Source: Brugia malayi
Lineage: Eukaryota; Nematoda; Chromadorea; Rhabditida; Onchocercidae
Assembly: GCF_000002995.4 (NCBI RefSeq)
Contig: NW_025062479.1
Coordinates: forward strand, 11,079,721 to 11,143,720
Direction: 5' to 3'
Length of the DNA: 64,000 nucleotides
Of the stretch, positions 14,331 through 43,400 are shown in pieces. Under the pieces are notes generated by a model, which did no database searches, was not told the origin of the DNA, and saw only the letters and a list, made by a program, of their open reading frames with translations. Each line of letters begins with the position of its first letter. Position 1 is the first letter of the stretch. The translations under genes were made by a program, and so were the position numbers.

Positions 14331-17300
14331 TTTATTTCTTGAATTTGCGAGACTTTCTATATTTTTTGTAGTTCGGATTGTGAGGATTATCACTGGGGTG
14401 ATCCAGCAACTGGTGAATGTCGTAAATGTGAGTGTGACCGAATTGGTTCAGCTACCCAACAGTGTGATCGTAACAATGGTTCATGTATTTGTTTACCTGG
14501 CTCAGGAGGTAAGCTAGTTTTTTTCTATTTTCAAAATGCTGATTAAATTTTTATTTTAATTATACCGATAACTATTTCAGGGCCATTATGTAATATGTGT
14601 GCTCGTGGTTATACCGGTCAATGGCCACGATGTCAAGCTTGTGGTGAATGTTTCCAAAATTGGGATGAAATCATTCAAGATTTGAGAAATCAAGTTGAAG
14701 CTCTGATTGGTAAATTCTTGTTTATTTTAATTAATGAAGACCATAATGATGATTGGTGCATTATGGAGAGCAAAAAAAAGTGAAAATTTCCTTTTTTTGG
14801 TAAAAATGAACTTTTTGAAGTAAGAACTAAAAATTGTTCTGGATGAAGTAAGTTTTAACACCATAACTGTATTTTGGAATTTATTTTCAAGTTTCATTTT
14901 TTTATTTGAAATAATTTTTCAGAAACAGCTAAAAACGTTGAAGATACAGGCGTTGCCTCTGTTTATGATAATGAATTTGAAAAAATGGAAAACAGTCTGT
15001 TGGATTTAAAGACACAGCTGGAATCAGCAAATATAACACGAAGGAATGTGATTGGGTTGCAAAATGAAATTGATAAACTTCGACAAAATGTATCTATCTA
15101 ACATATTTGCGTGTTTGTTGTATCATGATCTTTTTTTTTTTACGCGTAAATTCTTCAATTGTTAAGAAAGTTTAACGCATTTTTTTTTTTTTTGTTTTGT
15201 TTTGTTTTGTTTTCGTATTTTAATTACTTTTCGTTTTATTGCAGATCAATTTGAAAAAAGAATTGTTGAATTCTGTTGGAGGACGTATAACTGAAATTTC
15301 AAGCAATGTCGATGGAGCTGATTTAGAATTGAAATCATTAGTCGAAGAAGCTGACAGACTTACGGAAAAGTCACAGGCATTTCAAGAAAATGCAACATTA
15401 TTACGAGTTACTGACGTACAGGTGATAGTCATTATTTTACTTTTGCTTGAAAATGAAAAATAATATTTGCTGCATGTTTTCTTTTTATATTTCAATAACT
15501 TCTTGATCTGTTCTTCAGAAAACATAAGAGATTTCTCTTGTTCTCAGAATAATGAATTAAGGCACTGTTGTCTACCTTTGGTAGAGGTACTGTTGTCAGT
15601 TACTTTTTATTTCATGTATAACTCTCATAGTTTTTTGGTTTTACTTAGGAGAGTAAGAAGTATTAGGGTTAAATAAATTGATTTTATTAAAAATTGTTTA
15701 TATTTAATCAGTTTTTTTATACTATCAGGGCGCATACAATATCACTCGGGAATCAGCTGAAAAATCATCTGCTGCAAAGCTGCGCACTGACCAAGCAGAT
15801 TTAAAAATTACCAGTGCTGAAAGCAGTAGACAGGAAGCAATACAACTGTTGGATAACAATCAACTTGATTTTGAGAAACAGTTCAGTGAAAATGAAATGG
15901 CTTTGGTACGAATTGATAAGCAGGTATATTTTTTACAAATCATGTAGAGGAATTAGTTTACACTTCTTTTCATCTTGCGAAATATTTACTAAGCGCTCTT
16001 TAGCTGGCAAATTTCGAAACTGTATTGCCGATGCTGAATAGAGACGTTTGCGGTGCAGAATCAGCTCCTTGTGATCAACTATGTGGTGGACCGGGATCTT
16101 GTGGTCATTGTGGTGGACGGTCATGTCTTTCCGGTTCTGTGAGCAAAGCCGAAATGGCGAAAAAGTTTGCTGATGAAGCAGATCAAAAGTTAAATGAGAA
16201 GCAGAAAGAAGCAGAAGAGGTTTGTGACTAATCAGTTTTCTTCTTTCTTTTAGTGTATGATGATAATTTGGGAATGAATAAATTAATCGGAATATTTGCA
16301 CTATTGGAATTGTTTTTTCCAAAAAGTTTTATCTGTATATACATCAATGAGTGATTATTCTTATAAGTTATGATAATGAAGAACGATTTTTTTTTTTTTG
16401 AAGATTTTTAATACATTAGTACTAATAATAGTGGTCAGTGGCTCTAAACATTTCTTAATTTTACTACTTTTCGAATAATTCTGGTATTTGAATTCATTCT
16501 TTGCAGGTTCTTGGTCGTATACGAGAAATATTACAACAAACTTTCATTACAAAAAACAAAGCTAAAGATGGCCATGATATTGCTGAAGCGGCAGCTAGAC
16601 AGGTTGCTTACCTCGTTCTCTACCAAGGACAGTTTTTTTTTTTTTTTTTTTTTTTTTTTAAGCTGAAATAAATTACTGACTTTAACATTTAATCAAAATA
16701 TTTTGTTTTCTGGCAAATCAAACTCGAGCATCTCTGGAAGAAATTTTGGATCAAATGAAGGAATTCATTGATAATAACCAACGTTCTAGTCCAGAACAAA
16801 TACGAGCATTAGCTGAAGAGATAAAAATGGCAAAAATATCTCTTACATCTGATCAAATTGAGGAACTGGCAGATCAGGTTAGTTTTCGTTATATTAACAT
16901 AATTTTAAGTTAAATCATAATTATGAAATTTCGTTTTTTATTCCAGGGAAAAAATATGGAAATCTTTTTCTTACTAATAGAATATTCTCTTCCTCTTTCT
17001 TTAGGTTCGCGAGAGACTGCTTAATATCAATAATATTGATATTATATTGAATGAAACACGAGGTAATAAGACAATTGCTGAAGCTTTACAAAAATCTGCA
17101 GAATTGGCAAGTATGCGTGCAGCTGAAATCAGGTATGTGCTTGTTGTGAGTGTGAAATATAGTGAAATTATATTTATTGGACTAAATAAAAACTTTGCAA
17201 TTCAGTTAACTGTCCTTGAAATTTAAAACGTTAAATTTTTTTTTTCTGGTTCATAAGTGATTTTAAAATCATATTATTACTTATATAGAAAAATTTTATT

Positions 17301-18485
17301 ATAGAAACACTACAACAGTGGTACGCCAAGCCTTACAAAGAGCTGGTACAGCACAGGAAGTAGCTAAAGGTGCGATAAAGAATGCAACGGAGCAAGTTAT
17401 GGATGCTCGGTTGGTTCTTTTTCAGAAAAAGATCAATTTTTTTGTGTCCTGTTACTACGTAGGAGGTAGAAGTACATATTTTTTTTTTTATTAATAACAC
17501 AATGTGTGCTTTTAAATGCGCAATTTTTCAATTTTGAATGAAGCTTTATAATTTAGGAATGACTTGAATAGTGCAACCGATGAGTTACGACTTGTGGAAA
17601 TATCGACAGCAAAAACAAATGAAACATTAGTAAAATTGGAAAGTGCAATGAAAGATATTAATGTGCAGTATTTATCGATATCTGAAGATACGAAATATGC
17701 ATACGAAGCTGCTGATAAAGCCATACGTCAGGCAGAATTTGCTGAAGTAGCCAGTGAGCAACTCGAGGTAATTTTTTGTTTTAGGAAACAAAAAAAAAAA
17801 AAAATAGCAGTGATACATTTTTTTTTTTCAGTAATTAAATTGCACATGATTTAACATAAAAGATCCTTATCATTACTTAGAAAAAAAAAAGATAAGATTA
17901 CTAAAGATATAATTCAGATTAGAAGGTTGCAATAAATGATCATTTGCTATTTTCTGCTTGTTAATGGTTACGAAAATGTATGTGAATTCATATAAATATG
18001 ACATGAACTATGTCATACTGTATGTTTAACTTGCTCATTTTATATATTAATCATTTTCAGGTTTCGTTTGAAAAAGCTAAAGAACTTTTGTCGTCGCAAA
18101 ATATTGGTAATGAATTACCTCAAGCAAGAGCTGAAGAATTGCGTAAACGAGCAACACAGCTTTTGCATAAGACACAGCGACACCGTAGCGATATCTCACG
18201 TATGTTACACTGACTAATTTTTTTCTGTTTATTTTAAACCTTATGTTGAAATGAAATATCACTTATCTGTTGTAAGTTTGAGTCATGCAAAAATTTCTTA
18301 TGTTATTTATACAAGATAAACTTTAAAATATTCTTTATTTTACAGAACTTTCCGCTAACATGGATGCATTTGATGTGCGCTTAGCGGATTATAATCGTGA
18401 ACTGAGTGAACTTCATTCAAGGATCGATACAGTTACCACTCAGGTACATAAACAAATCGAATACTACTCAACATGCGATATTTAG
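6832..18485 (+). CDS. lam-1: Laminin subunit beta, complete gene of 34 exons
   Basis: This is the beta chain of laminin, the trimeric basement-membrane protein. Coding exons: 6832-6904, 7230-7452, 7717-7911, 8116-8248, 8375-8514, 8869-9007, 9177-9360, 9634-9776, 9860-9960, 10065-10236, 10338-10553, 10655-10816, 10912-11049, 11233-11411, 11507-11722, 12023-12166, 12605-12755, 13024-13178, 13275-13514, 13863-13999, 14155-14284, 14372-14508, 14581-14709, 14923-15089, 15245-15421, 15729-15923, 16004-16219, 16507-16602, 16713-16877, 17005-17132, 17305-17409, 17557-17767, 18061-18199, 18346-18485. All join in phase to 1791 aa, as expected for a beta chain. Domain order: signal peptide (1 to about 22), LN (about 26-275), LE repeats (275-555), LF/IV domain (555-775), LE repeats (775-1180), then coiled coil interrupted by a six-Cys knot (C1408-C1433). 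It ends YYSTCDI, giving the conserved Cys near the C-terminus that disulfide-bonds to the gamma chain. That ending with TAG is why exon 34 is not spliced at the apparent GTACAT donor at 18444. Two splice sites are odd: a GC donor at 9961 and a TTTTCTG acceptor before 16713. Individual boundaries were placed by eye. Confidence 0.93.
9961..10064 (+). other. lam-1: GC-AG intron in laminin beta
   Basis: The donor reads ATG/GCAAGT and the acceptor TTTCAG/GTGTG. Only this junction keeps the LE repeat in phase (EGPW then CDHCKNGFW), and no GT lies nearby that would. GC donors with an otherwise perfect AAGT extension are the known minor class of U2 introns. Confidence 0.85.
10338..11411 (+). other. 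lam-1: Laminin beta LF (domain IV) exons
   Basis: Exons 11-14 code for the cysteine-poor globular LF domain inserted between the two groups of LE repeats of beta chains. It follows the Cys-rich stretch ending [11 protein letters not shown]. Typical segments are the Tyr/Cys-Pro transition after that motif, the [11 protein letters not shown] block, the [16 protein letters not shown] joint across the intron at 10817-10911, and the [14 protein letters not shown] block. Confidence 0.88.
12214..12440 (+). repeat. Minisatellite in laminin beta intron 16
   Basis: A unit containing CCAAGTGTCAGTTTTATTC, then TTTGTAGAATTTTC, then a TA run repeats about four times, the last copies truncated. Each copy carries TTCTTTGTAG, an acceptor-like string. 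The repeats lie inside the intron between 12166 and 12605. Confidence 0.85.
15245..18485 (+). other. lam-1: Laminin beta coiled coil, cysteine knot and C-terminus
   Basis: Exons 25-34 encode heptad-rich sequence that pairs with alpha and gamma chains. Exon 27 (16004-16219) carries the beta-specific knot, with six cysteines and Gly in the pattern [18 protein letters not shown] followed by GHC and C. The chain ends with a Cys three residues from the C-terminus, the site of the covalent link to the gamma chain in known laminins. Confidence 0.9.
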
Positions 18486-21400
18486 ATACACCAAGTTGTA
18501 GCCATATTTTCCTCTTATCGTTATGTTTTGTTTTGATCTTCATATTGAAATGAAATGGCTATTTGTCGATGGAAACAAAAAAAAAAGAAAACCAGAAATT
18601 TTAAAATTCATTGAAAAATTTTTAGTCAGTTAATCTTCCCTTAACTTCATGCTAATACTAATTATCATTTGATGTAATGCACAAGTTACAGCTAATCTAC
18701 CGATTGATTTAAGCGACTGTATAGAACTAAATATATCAAACTTCTATTTCGTTTTTGCACTCATAAATAAGCGAAATAAAAAGGAAATTCAAATTTGAGC
18801 GGTATTTTGGTAATTAATTCAATATAGTCGCTGACATATATTTGTCTCTTTGTGCTCTCTAAAAATCTCACTATTTCTCGAAGAAATTTCTCATCTTTTT
18901 CATTGTTGTCTTTCTATATCAACTCAGCTAATTATTTCCACTATCACTGTCATTATCATCATTTGTAAAGCATACTTTTTTTCTCTTATTTTAACTATCA
19001 GTTAATTGGATCATCATCGTATGGTAGAACTGCCAAAAAATGCAACAATGGTGCTTTGCTATTGTTAACATTTGGTCTATTTATTTCTATTTCTTAGATG
19101 TCACTTATATAATGATCCATTTTTCATTCATTATACAAATTTATTGTGCCTTAAAATGTCTGAAATTTTCAAATTTTAATATTTTTCTGTGCATTTTTGA
19201 ATTTAACAGAACTTAATTCAATCCCTTTTTTTTTTTTTTTCGTTTTCTTATTCCTCCTCATTTTAGTTTTCGATTTCAAAAATTTGCTTAACATTTCTTT
19301 CTCATATCGTTTTTCGCTTTTTGTTTTTATTTCATCGTTGTTGTTTTTTATCGTTTTTTAATGATTATTTGCCAACCAATTCTACCTGCCATTTCGCTTC
19401 TCAATGTTTTTCTTTTCGCTTATCTACTTTATTATTGATTAACTGATTGTTAAAAATATTTTCGAAAGAAAAATAATAATAAGCCTATAATTTTTTTTTG
19501 TCATTTCTCATATTGCGAGAAGAGGGAAAATTAGTTTTCTTTTTCTTGTATCTTGGTTTTGATCTTGCTCTACTGGAGTTTTTACAGGTGAAAGCAGAAA
19601 TAAAGCAAACTTTTTTCCCGATTTATTCCATAGTTGTGCATATTGACTTTATCACTACCTTTTTCCTGATACGATCATTTTATAGCTAAATTGTATAGAA
19701 TTTGGTAAATTTGGAATTTTATTTTATAATTTTTAGAAAATTTCTATTTTAAAACAAATCGAACAAAATTTCAACTAATGATGCATCTTTTATAATTCGC
19801 TGTTGCTTCATATCCATATCATTAGCGCTGAATATAATTCATAATTACCTCAACATGCAAATCTCCTAATTGTTAAATAAATCCCGTATATTTCATGTGA
19901 ATGAATATTTGTGAAATTAAGTTAATTTATAATCAAGTTAATTTAGCGATTCTTTTGTTTTTTTTATGTGCATGAAATGGGTATTTCTTCATTCCAAATA
20001 AGTTTAAACTTGTAGTAGCAAAGTTTATTTTGATCTTTTAACTAGTAAAACAAAGGATAGTTGTATAATTAATTTCAACAAATGGAAATATTTTATGGAA
20101 TTTTGTCACAAAATTTATTTCAATTTTTGAAATAAATTTTTTTCATCAAAAATTAAAAATCTTATATACCTGATAATTATGGTAAAATATTGAAATATTG
20201 ATATAAGACATAAAATATTTTGCTTTGATATATGAATTCTTGATAAAAAGGAAGCATGAAGATATAAGTATAAATAAATAAATTAAATAAAGATATATAT
20301 TACATAGTAGTACTAGCAAATAACAAGCAAATAACAAATAACATGATAAATGAATATCATTAATTATTGGTAAAATAATAGTAGGATGAATAATAAAAGA
20401 AAAGGAGGGAAAAAAATTAGTGCTTAAGTAATCAACGAAAGAATCACGCATGAATAATTCCCGTGTCAACACATTAACGAATAGATATAAATGGCCATTG
20501 TATGTACATTCGTGAATTCACGCATATATGCAATATATTTCTATAGAATGCTTATAACATATGCTAATTCTTATATATTAAAGCGTAAAAGATTGATTCG
20601 TATTTGTTCATTTTAAAAGTCTCACTTTTTCTTATTAATCTTATTTTATTGATTATCAACAAATTGAAATGTCAAGTATGATACTACAAAATTGTTAAAA
20701 AAGAAAAGAGTAAGAGCTAATTAGATTATTAATATATTAATAAGTGATAAGTAACCATAATAATTAGTAGTAATAATAACTAGTAATAATAATAATAATA
20801 ATAAATATTAATAATAACAACAATAATAGTAATATGCTATGTCGGCTATTGCTATTTCATTATTGATTACAGCTGCTATTCATTTTTCTCATCGTTATCA
20901 ACGTTAATTATCAATAAATGCTGTTGTGATTTATTATTAGCTCAGTTTCTCTAACATAAACGGTAACCACATGTGGCACAAGGTTAAAGGTTACATTTGA
21001 TCATCAACATCTTCAAATCACTTACTGTTTCATTGATGTGATGATGTGGTATAGAGTCAAAATCTAGATTTGAATAGTAATTTTCTCAATCAAAACAATC
21101 TAAATTTTGTATTTCATTAATTTAATAATAAAATTGTTCAATATAAAATTAGTCAGCTAGTTATGACTTATCGTTTAGAATGATTAATAATAAATATTAA
21201 TCAGAAAACCATAATGTAGCAAATCATTTTAGGATTTAATAAGTTGTTGGAACAAAAAAAAAAGAAATCGGTGAGAAAGAAGGAAAAATAAAAATTGAAT
21301 AAAAAGGACAAATGAAATAACTCTGAGGTATATAACTAATCGGGGCGGAAAGCATACATTAATTTCCTGGCGCCTCCTTTACCCCATTACACCCGTATTC

Positions 21401-21600
21401 TCGAAGAAATGTGTTAAAATTCCTCTTCTTAACTAATTTCTTCCTTAAGTTTATTGTTTATTTATGCATCTTTAAGTTTATTGTTCATTTCAATTGTTTA
21501 TTTATTCCACATAAACAATATGATAATATCAAGTGATATAGTTATTTCTTTAAATTTCTGAAAGTACTACTGTTTAATATTCTTATTATTAGCAGCAGCC
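18486..21600. other. Non-coding region after laminin beta
   Basis: 3' UTR and intergenic DNA. Open frames here are short and low-complexity. Contains poly-T runs and an AAT/AAC trinucleotide patch near 20759-20835. No RNA gene or transposon was recognised. Confidence 0.6.
18776..18781 (+). terminator. Candidate polyadenylation signal of laminin beta
   Basis: This is the first AATAAA I find after the stop codon, about 290 bases downstream. It could be fortuitous in such AT-rich sequence. Confidence 0.3.
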
Positions 21601-22242
<642 letters not shown>

Positions 22243-24824
22243 CCAGGCCCTTACAGCTTAATACTTTTGCTTTTGGACGATCTCTGACTTCACACAGACA
22301 AAAACGGATCACGGATCAACAGACAGCTACATACATACATACACACATACATACACTCAACATCGTTCATTTCAATAAAGTGTTTGCTTATTTGCCTCTT
22401 CAGCTCATTCAAATCGAAATTTAATATATTTCTATTTAGCTATAATGTCTGATTAGAATGAATTCTACATGTGTTAATTTAATTATACATTTTGCTACTA
22501 TTATTAATTTTATAGTTTTAGATGATGTTTGCTTTATCGTTCCCTTTTAACAATTAATTAAGCAAAATGCATCTTTTATTTATTATTAATGTATTAATAA
22601 TTACCATATTTTCACGCATATTTCACTGTTCAAACATAATTGATAAATGTAAATAACTATGGTAACAATATTATATAATACATTAATATGTGTTATAAAA
22701 AAAGAATTTTTTCCATATATAATTAATTACCTAATTCCTTTCTTTTCTTTTTTTTAAAGTTTTTACTTTTTTATTAATATGTTACGTAAATAAATTAGGT
22801 AATGCAATTATTGTTATCCTTCTTTTTTTTGATTCTGTCTAAAAAAAATATTAATGTAGAAGAATAAAGTAAATGAATGGTTCATTTGTACTTTTTGCTT
22901 TCTAAATTCAATGTAATAATATATGTTACCATATATTATTATATTCATATACATACATATTTTCATCATTATTGTTTTGTTATTCTCACTATTATCTAAT
23001 CGTTCGAATACTTTTTATCATTCAATCAATTATCAACTTTCTTATCAATTAATTTACAACTCGAATGATCTGAATAATTCTGATGAAAATTTTGGACGAA
23101 TCATTAATTTTTATTTATAATCACTAATATATTTAATATATATGTTATATAACATTGATAAGGCAAATATTTCCACTTTTTCCTTTTCATCACTTTACAC
23201 GAGTGGTTAAAATGATTAGCATATAACAAATAATTTGAAGAATTTAATAATTTCTATGCTAGAAGATAGGGAATTATTTTTGTTAAGAAAAAAACTATAA
23301 AATAAATTGATAAAATGTTGAAAAGGAAAAGTTTATAATTATTTGTTTCATAATTATCTCTAAAACTGATAATTCTGAAATATAATAAACAACAGACATA
23401 AAAAGAAAAAAGTGAACAAAAAGAAAGATTTAATTCGTATTATTTACCCCTCCTTAGTTTTGGAAAAAACCTGGGCAACTTTTATTATTTTGTTATTTTC
23501 TTCTTTCCTCTCTATATCTTTTTTTTTTTTTGTTAAAAAAAAACCTTTAACTTAAGTGTTGAAATATTTTTTGCAAAATTCAACAACTTTTTTTTCATTG
23601 TGCAATTATTTTCCGGCTTTCCTTTCGTAAAAATATTGCGAAAATGATGAAACTATTTATTTGTTCCATTTAATTAGCCTGAAAAAATATTCGTTTTTGA
23701 CTAATTTAAAAATATATGAGATTTTTGTGTATTTTAAAAGGAAATTTTTTCTTTTAATTCAATATTACTAAAAAAAAGGAAACAGGGGAAAAATAATGGA
23801 CGAATGATTTAAAAAAGTGATTTGGAATGTATTTCTTTATGAATTTGAAGTGAAAAACGAATCGATCAGATTCTTTTTGAGACTAACTAATGGAACAGTT
23901 TTTTTATTATTTTGAATCAAAGAAAAAGGCTAAATGTTTTTTTTTTCTGCTTTTTTCACATTCCATTCTTATTTGCTAACTATTCTGAAATTACAAATTA
24001 AAAGTTAAAAGTAAATTCAAATTTAAATGCAAACTTTTGCTTTTTGGTAATCATTATCCTAATTTCATATTGTATTTCTTTTTACGATTAAAAAGGAAAA
24101 CAAGGAAGAAAAGAAAAGGAAAAAAAAAAAACTTTTTCTTAAAAAACATTAAAAATATCATTTTTTATTTTCTTCTTTTTCCTATTTCCTTTTTATTTCA
24201 AACATACAATTCAAGGCGCAAAAATAACTTTTCATTAATAACGTAAAAAACACCTATTTGTCAACTTTTTTTTGTACAAACAATATCTGTGTTTATCAGT
24301 CATTATTAATATTTCACAACTTTATTGATAATTTTCCTTTTTTTCTTTCTATCATTTAACTTGAACATAAGTTATTGTTATTTATTAATATTAAGTGTTA
24401 AAATTTTTTTGAAAATTATCCATCTCAACAAAGTTTAAATTGTAATTTATCTTTGTTCTTTTCTGTATTCACTCCATATTTAATCTTCTAAAAACACTAT
24501 TTTAGAATTTTATATCAGACTAAAATTTTTAATGATATTTAATCATACTATTTATTATTCATTTTGTTACAAATTGTAATTTTAAATGAATTTTTTTGAA
24601 TATATTCATATTACAATATTATTTATTAATTAGATAATTAATATATAAGAATATATTGTTGAGAATGATATTTTATAAATTTATCATTCATTTTATGTTA
24701 TCTCTATACATATGTTTTTTTTTTTTTTTTTTCTTTTTTTTAATATATATAAATGTTTTACGATAATTGATTTCATCACGTAGTTAAACGTAATTTACTA
24801 TGCTAAATTTAGCTGGATGTCAAT
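22243..24824. other. Non-coding region upstream of membrane collagen
   Basis: Starts with about 80 bases of more balanced composition (22243-22320), followed by a CATA microsatellite (about 22329-22358). The rest is AT-rich with no gene. A possible trans-splice acceptor (AAATTTAG at 24805-24812) lies just before the collagen start codon. Confidence 0.55.
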
Positions 24825-40887
<16,063 letters not shown>

Positions 40888-41219
40888 TGGTAAGACTAAA
40901 AATGAATGAATTTAATAATTTAAAAAGAAAAAAAAAAAGAACTACCATGCAATACTATCATTGATCAATCATTTTTGTTAACAAATTTTTCTTTCTTTTG
41001 CTCCCTACTATTCCATTTTTTTTCCCTCCTGAGAAAAAATCTTTTTCCTTTTTTGCAACATTTATTATCATTTTCTTATGAAACTATTTATCATTCTCAA
41101 CATATAATAATTATTCAATTTAAATATTTTGACAAATTTGTTTATTTTTTCATTCCTTTTATATTTCCAAAATGATTATATTTGTCAATGATAAAAGCTA
41201 AATCTTATTTATTTTGTAC

Positions 41220-41225
41220 AATAAA
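41220..41225 (+). terminator. Candidate polyadenylation signal of membrane collagen
   Basis: AATAAA about 330 bases after the proposed stop codon, the first clear one I see. It could be fortuitous. Confidence 0.3.
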
Positions 41226-43269
41226 ACCATATTTATATTTAAAACAACAGCAAGTATCAATTTACATTGATATGTAATCAAAATTCAAATTGGACATTTA
41301 GATTTTCAATTATTATTAAACAAAAATTATATTTGTTTACTTTTTTTCTAAAAAAAAGAAAAAACAAGATAGTAGTAGTAGAGAAGAAATACTTTTCTTT
41401 TAAATTTCTTATCATATGCAAACTGGAAATTTTTATAGTCAAATGAAAATGGTATAGAACGGGCTGCATTCCGAAAAAAGCGAACATCAAATTCAATTAC
41501 AAATCGCATTTATCATTATTACTACAACTAACAAATATTTCTTATGCCTAACCAGACATATATCATTTCATTGCTGTATGTATATTTGTTTTTTGTTTAT
41601 GTAAATTTTTTCCCGTTTTTTTTCTTTTTACTTTTCTTTTTTTCTTCCTAACCTTTATTTTTTCTTTTTCTCTCTTCTTTCCCTCCCTCTCTCTCTCTCT
41701 CTGTTTAATTTGATTTATAAAATGCAGTGAGAATATATGCAAGAGAGTGACTTTACTTGTAACAGTAATTTAAAAATAAAGAAAGAAAAAACATAACATA
41801 AGGTTATGTGAAAAAACATAAGGTTTTGCTAAAAGAATCATTTATTGAATCTCGTGAAAAATACTCGCGAATCATTCGAGAAAATATGCTGCATTTTGGA
41901 CAGTTTAATTTACCTTAATTTTAAATTAGTTATTGATTTTAGCAATTTCCAGAACATTTTTTATAAATTGTCGAATCTCGTCTGGAATCGTTTTTCCTTT
42001 TCCTTCTTTTTTCATTGTTTTTGTTTTGTTATCGAAAAATTTTAATCGTGCATTATTTTTTGAATGGATAATAATAATTTATCATTAAAATTCTTTAAAT
42101 TCAAATTTGTTATGTTTGATTCTATCACAAAAAAAAAAGTAAATGAAATATTGCTATATAGATAATAATATGTGAGTGTTTCTGGAATTTTTTTTTGTTT
42201 GAACTGATATATTTTATTTTAAATACTTGCTGCTTGAATTATTCTTATCATTGCAGTTTATTTATTTGCATTTGAACAAATAACGGATTTTATTCATTAG
42301 TAAATTCTAAAGATCATTAAAGTTTATTTTTTCTTATGAAAATGTAATTTTTTTTTGTTAACTTTTTTATTATTTTAAATTCAATTTTTTGAAAAAAAAA
42401 TGCCTCATATTTTCACTGTTTGTACGAAAATAATTATTTCTCCATGTTTTGCCTTTTATTCCTCTCTCTTTCTTTCTTTCTTTCTCCCTCTCTCTCTGTC
42501 TTAAAAAAAGGCCATCTAAATTAAAATATTTCAGAAATAAGTGATTTTTCATACATCATGAAGAAATGTCAAATTTTAATTATATAAGATTTTGACTTTA
42601 TTATATTATTTAAGAAAAAAAAAGTAAAAAAATAGTTTACAGCAATTAAATTTCAACAATTATTATAACTAATTAAACATATTATAAAATTTTTTACAAT
42701 TTTTTTTTTACAATATTTATTGAATTCAAAATTTCTGGTCAAAAAGGGATGAAAAATGAAAAAATGTTTGAAAATTAAAAAATTCTTATTTGTTTTTTTT
42801 TTTTTTTTTTGCTTTTTTTGTTTTTTTATTTTTTTTAATTTAAGCGTGAAAAGCTATTTGTATAAGATTTGACTGTTGAATAATTATGTGCAGATTTTTT
42901 TTTAGTTTTTTATTTCGCTTTTTTTGTGCTAATATGAATTCAGAAATTACGTGTGATTTTGCATACGTAATTAACACGTATATATATATAATTGCTTTAT
43001 TATTATTAAGTTGTAATTTTGTTAAAGAATGATAATATACGATATTTTATAATATTGTGATTCTGTCTGATATTTTCCAGTGATATTTATCCCAAAAAAC
43101 GGGGAAAATCTTTTTTTTTTTTGATTTTTCTTTTTTTGAAGAAAAGATTTTTTTTAAATATAACAATTTGCGAAATATTTATTAGTGGGAAAAATATTTG
43201 AGGAGGAAAAAGAATGTTTTAAGTGGTTGAAAATAGAAACTGAGAATCAATTTTTATGCTATTAAAAAA

Positions 43270-43400
43270 ATAATGATAACTATTATTAATAATAATTTGG
43301 CTATAAATTTTTTATAAAACTATTATTATTAATAATTTGACTATAAATTTTTAAATAATTAATAATTTGACTATAAATTTTAATAAATTTAATAAAATAA
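43270..43400. repeat. Short tandem repeat with TAATTTGACTATAAATTTT
   Basis: The string AATAATTTGACTATAAATTT (first copy with GG for GA) occurs three times at 40-55 base spacing. Confidence 0.7.

Noticed and set aside
15933..16322. 129-codon minus-strand frame
   Set aside because: Antisense to laminin exons 26-27, which are well supported by domain content and splice phase.
18444..18449. GTACAT donor after CAG in the last laminin exon
   Set aside because: Reading through gives the conserved C-terminus with a terminal Cys and a stop; splicing here would need an exon I could not find.
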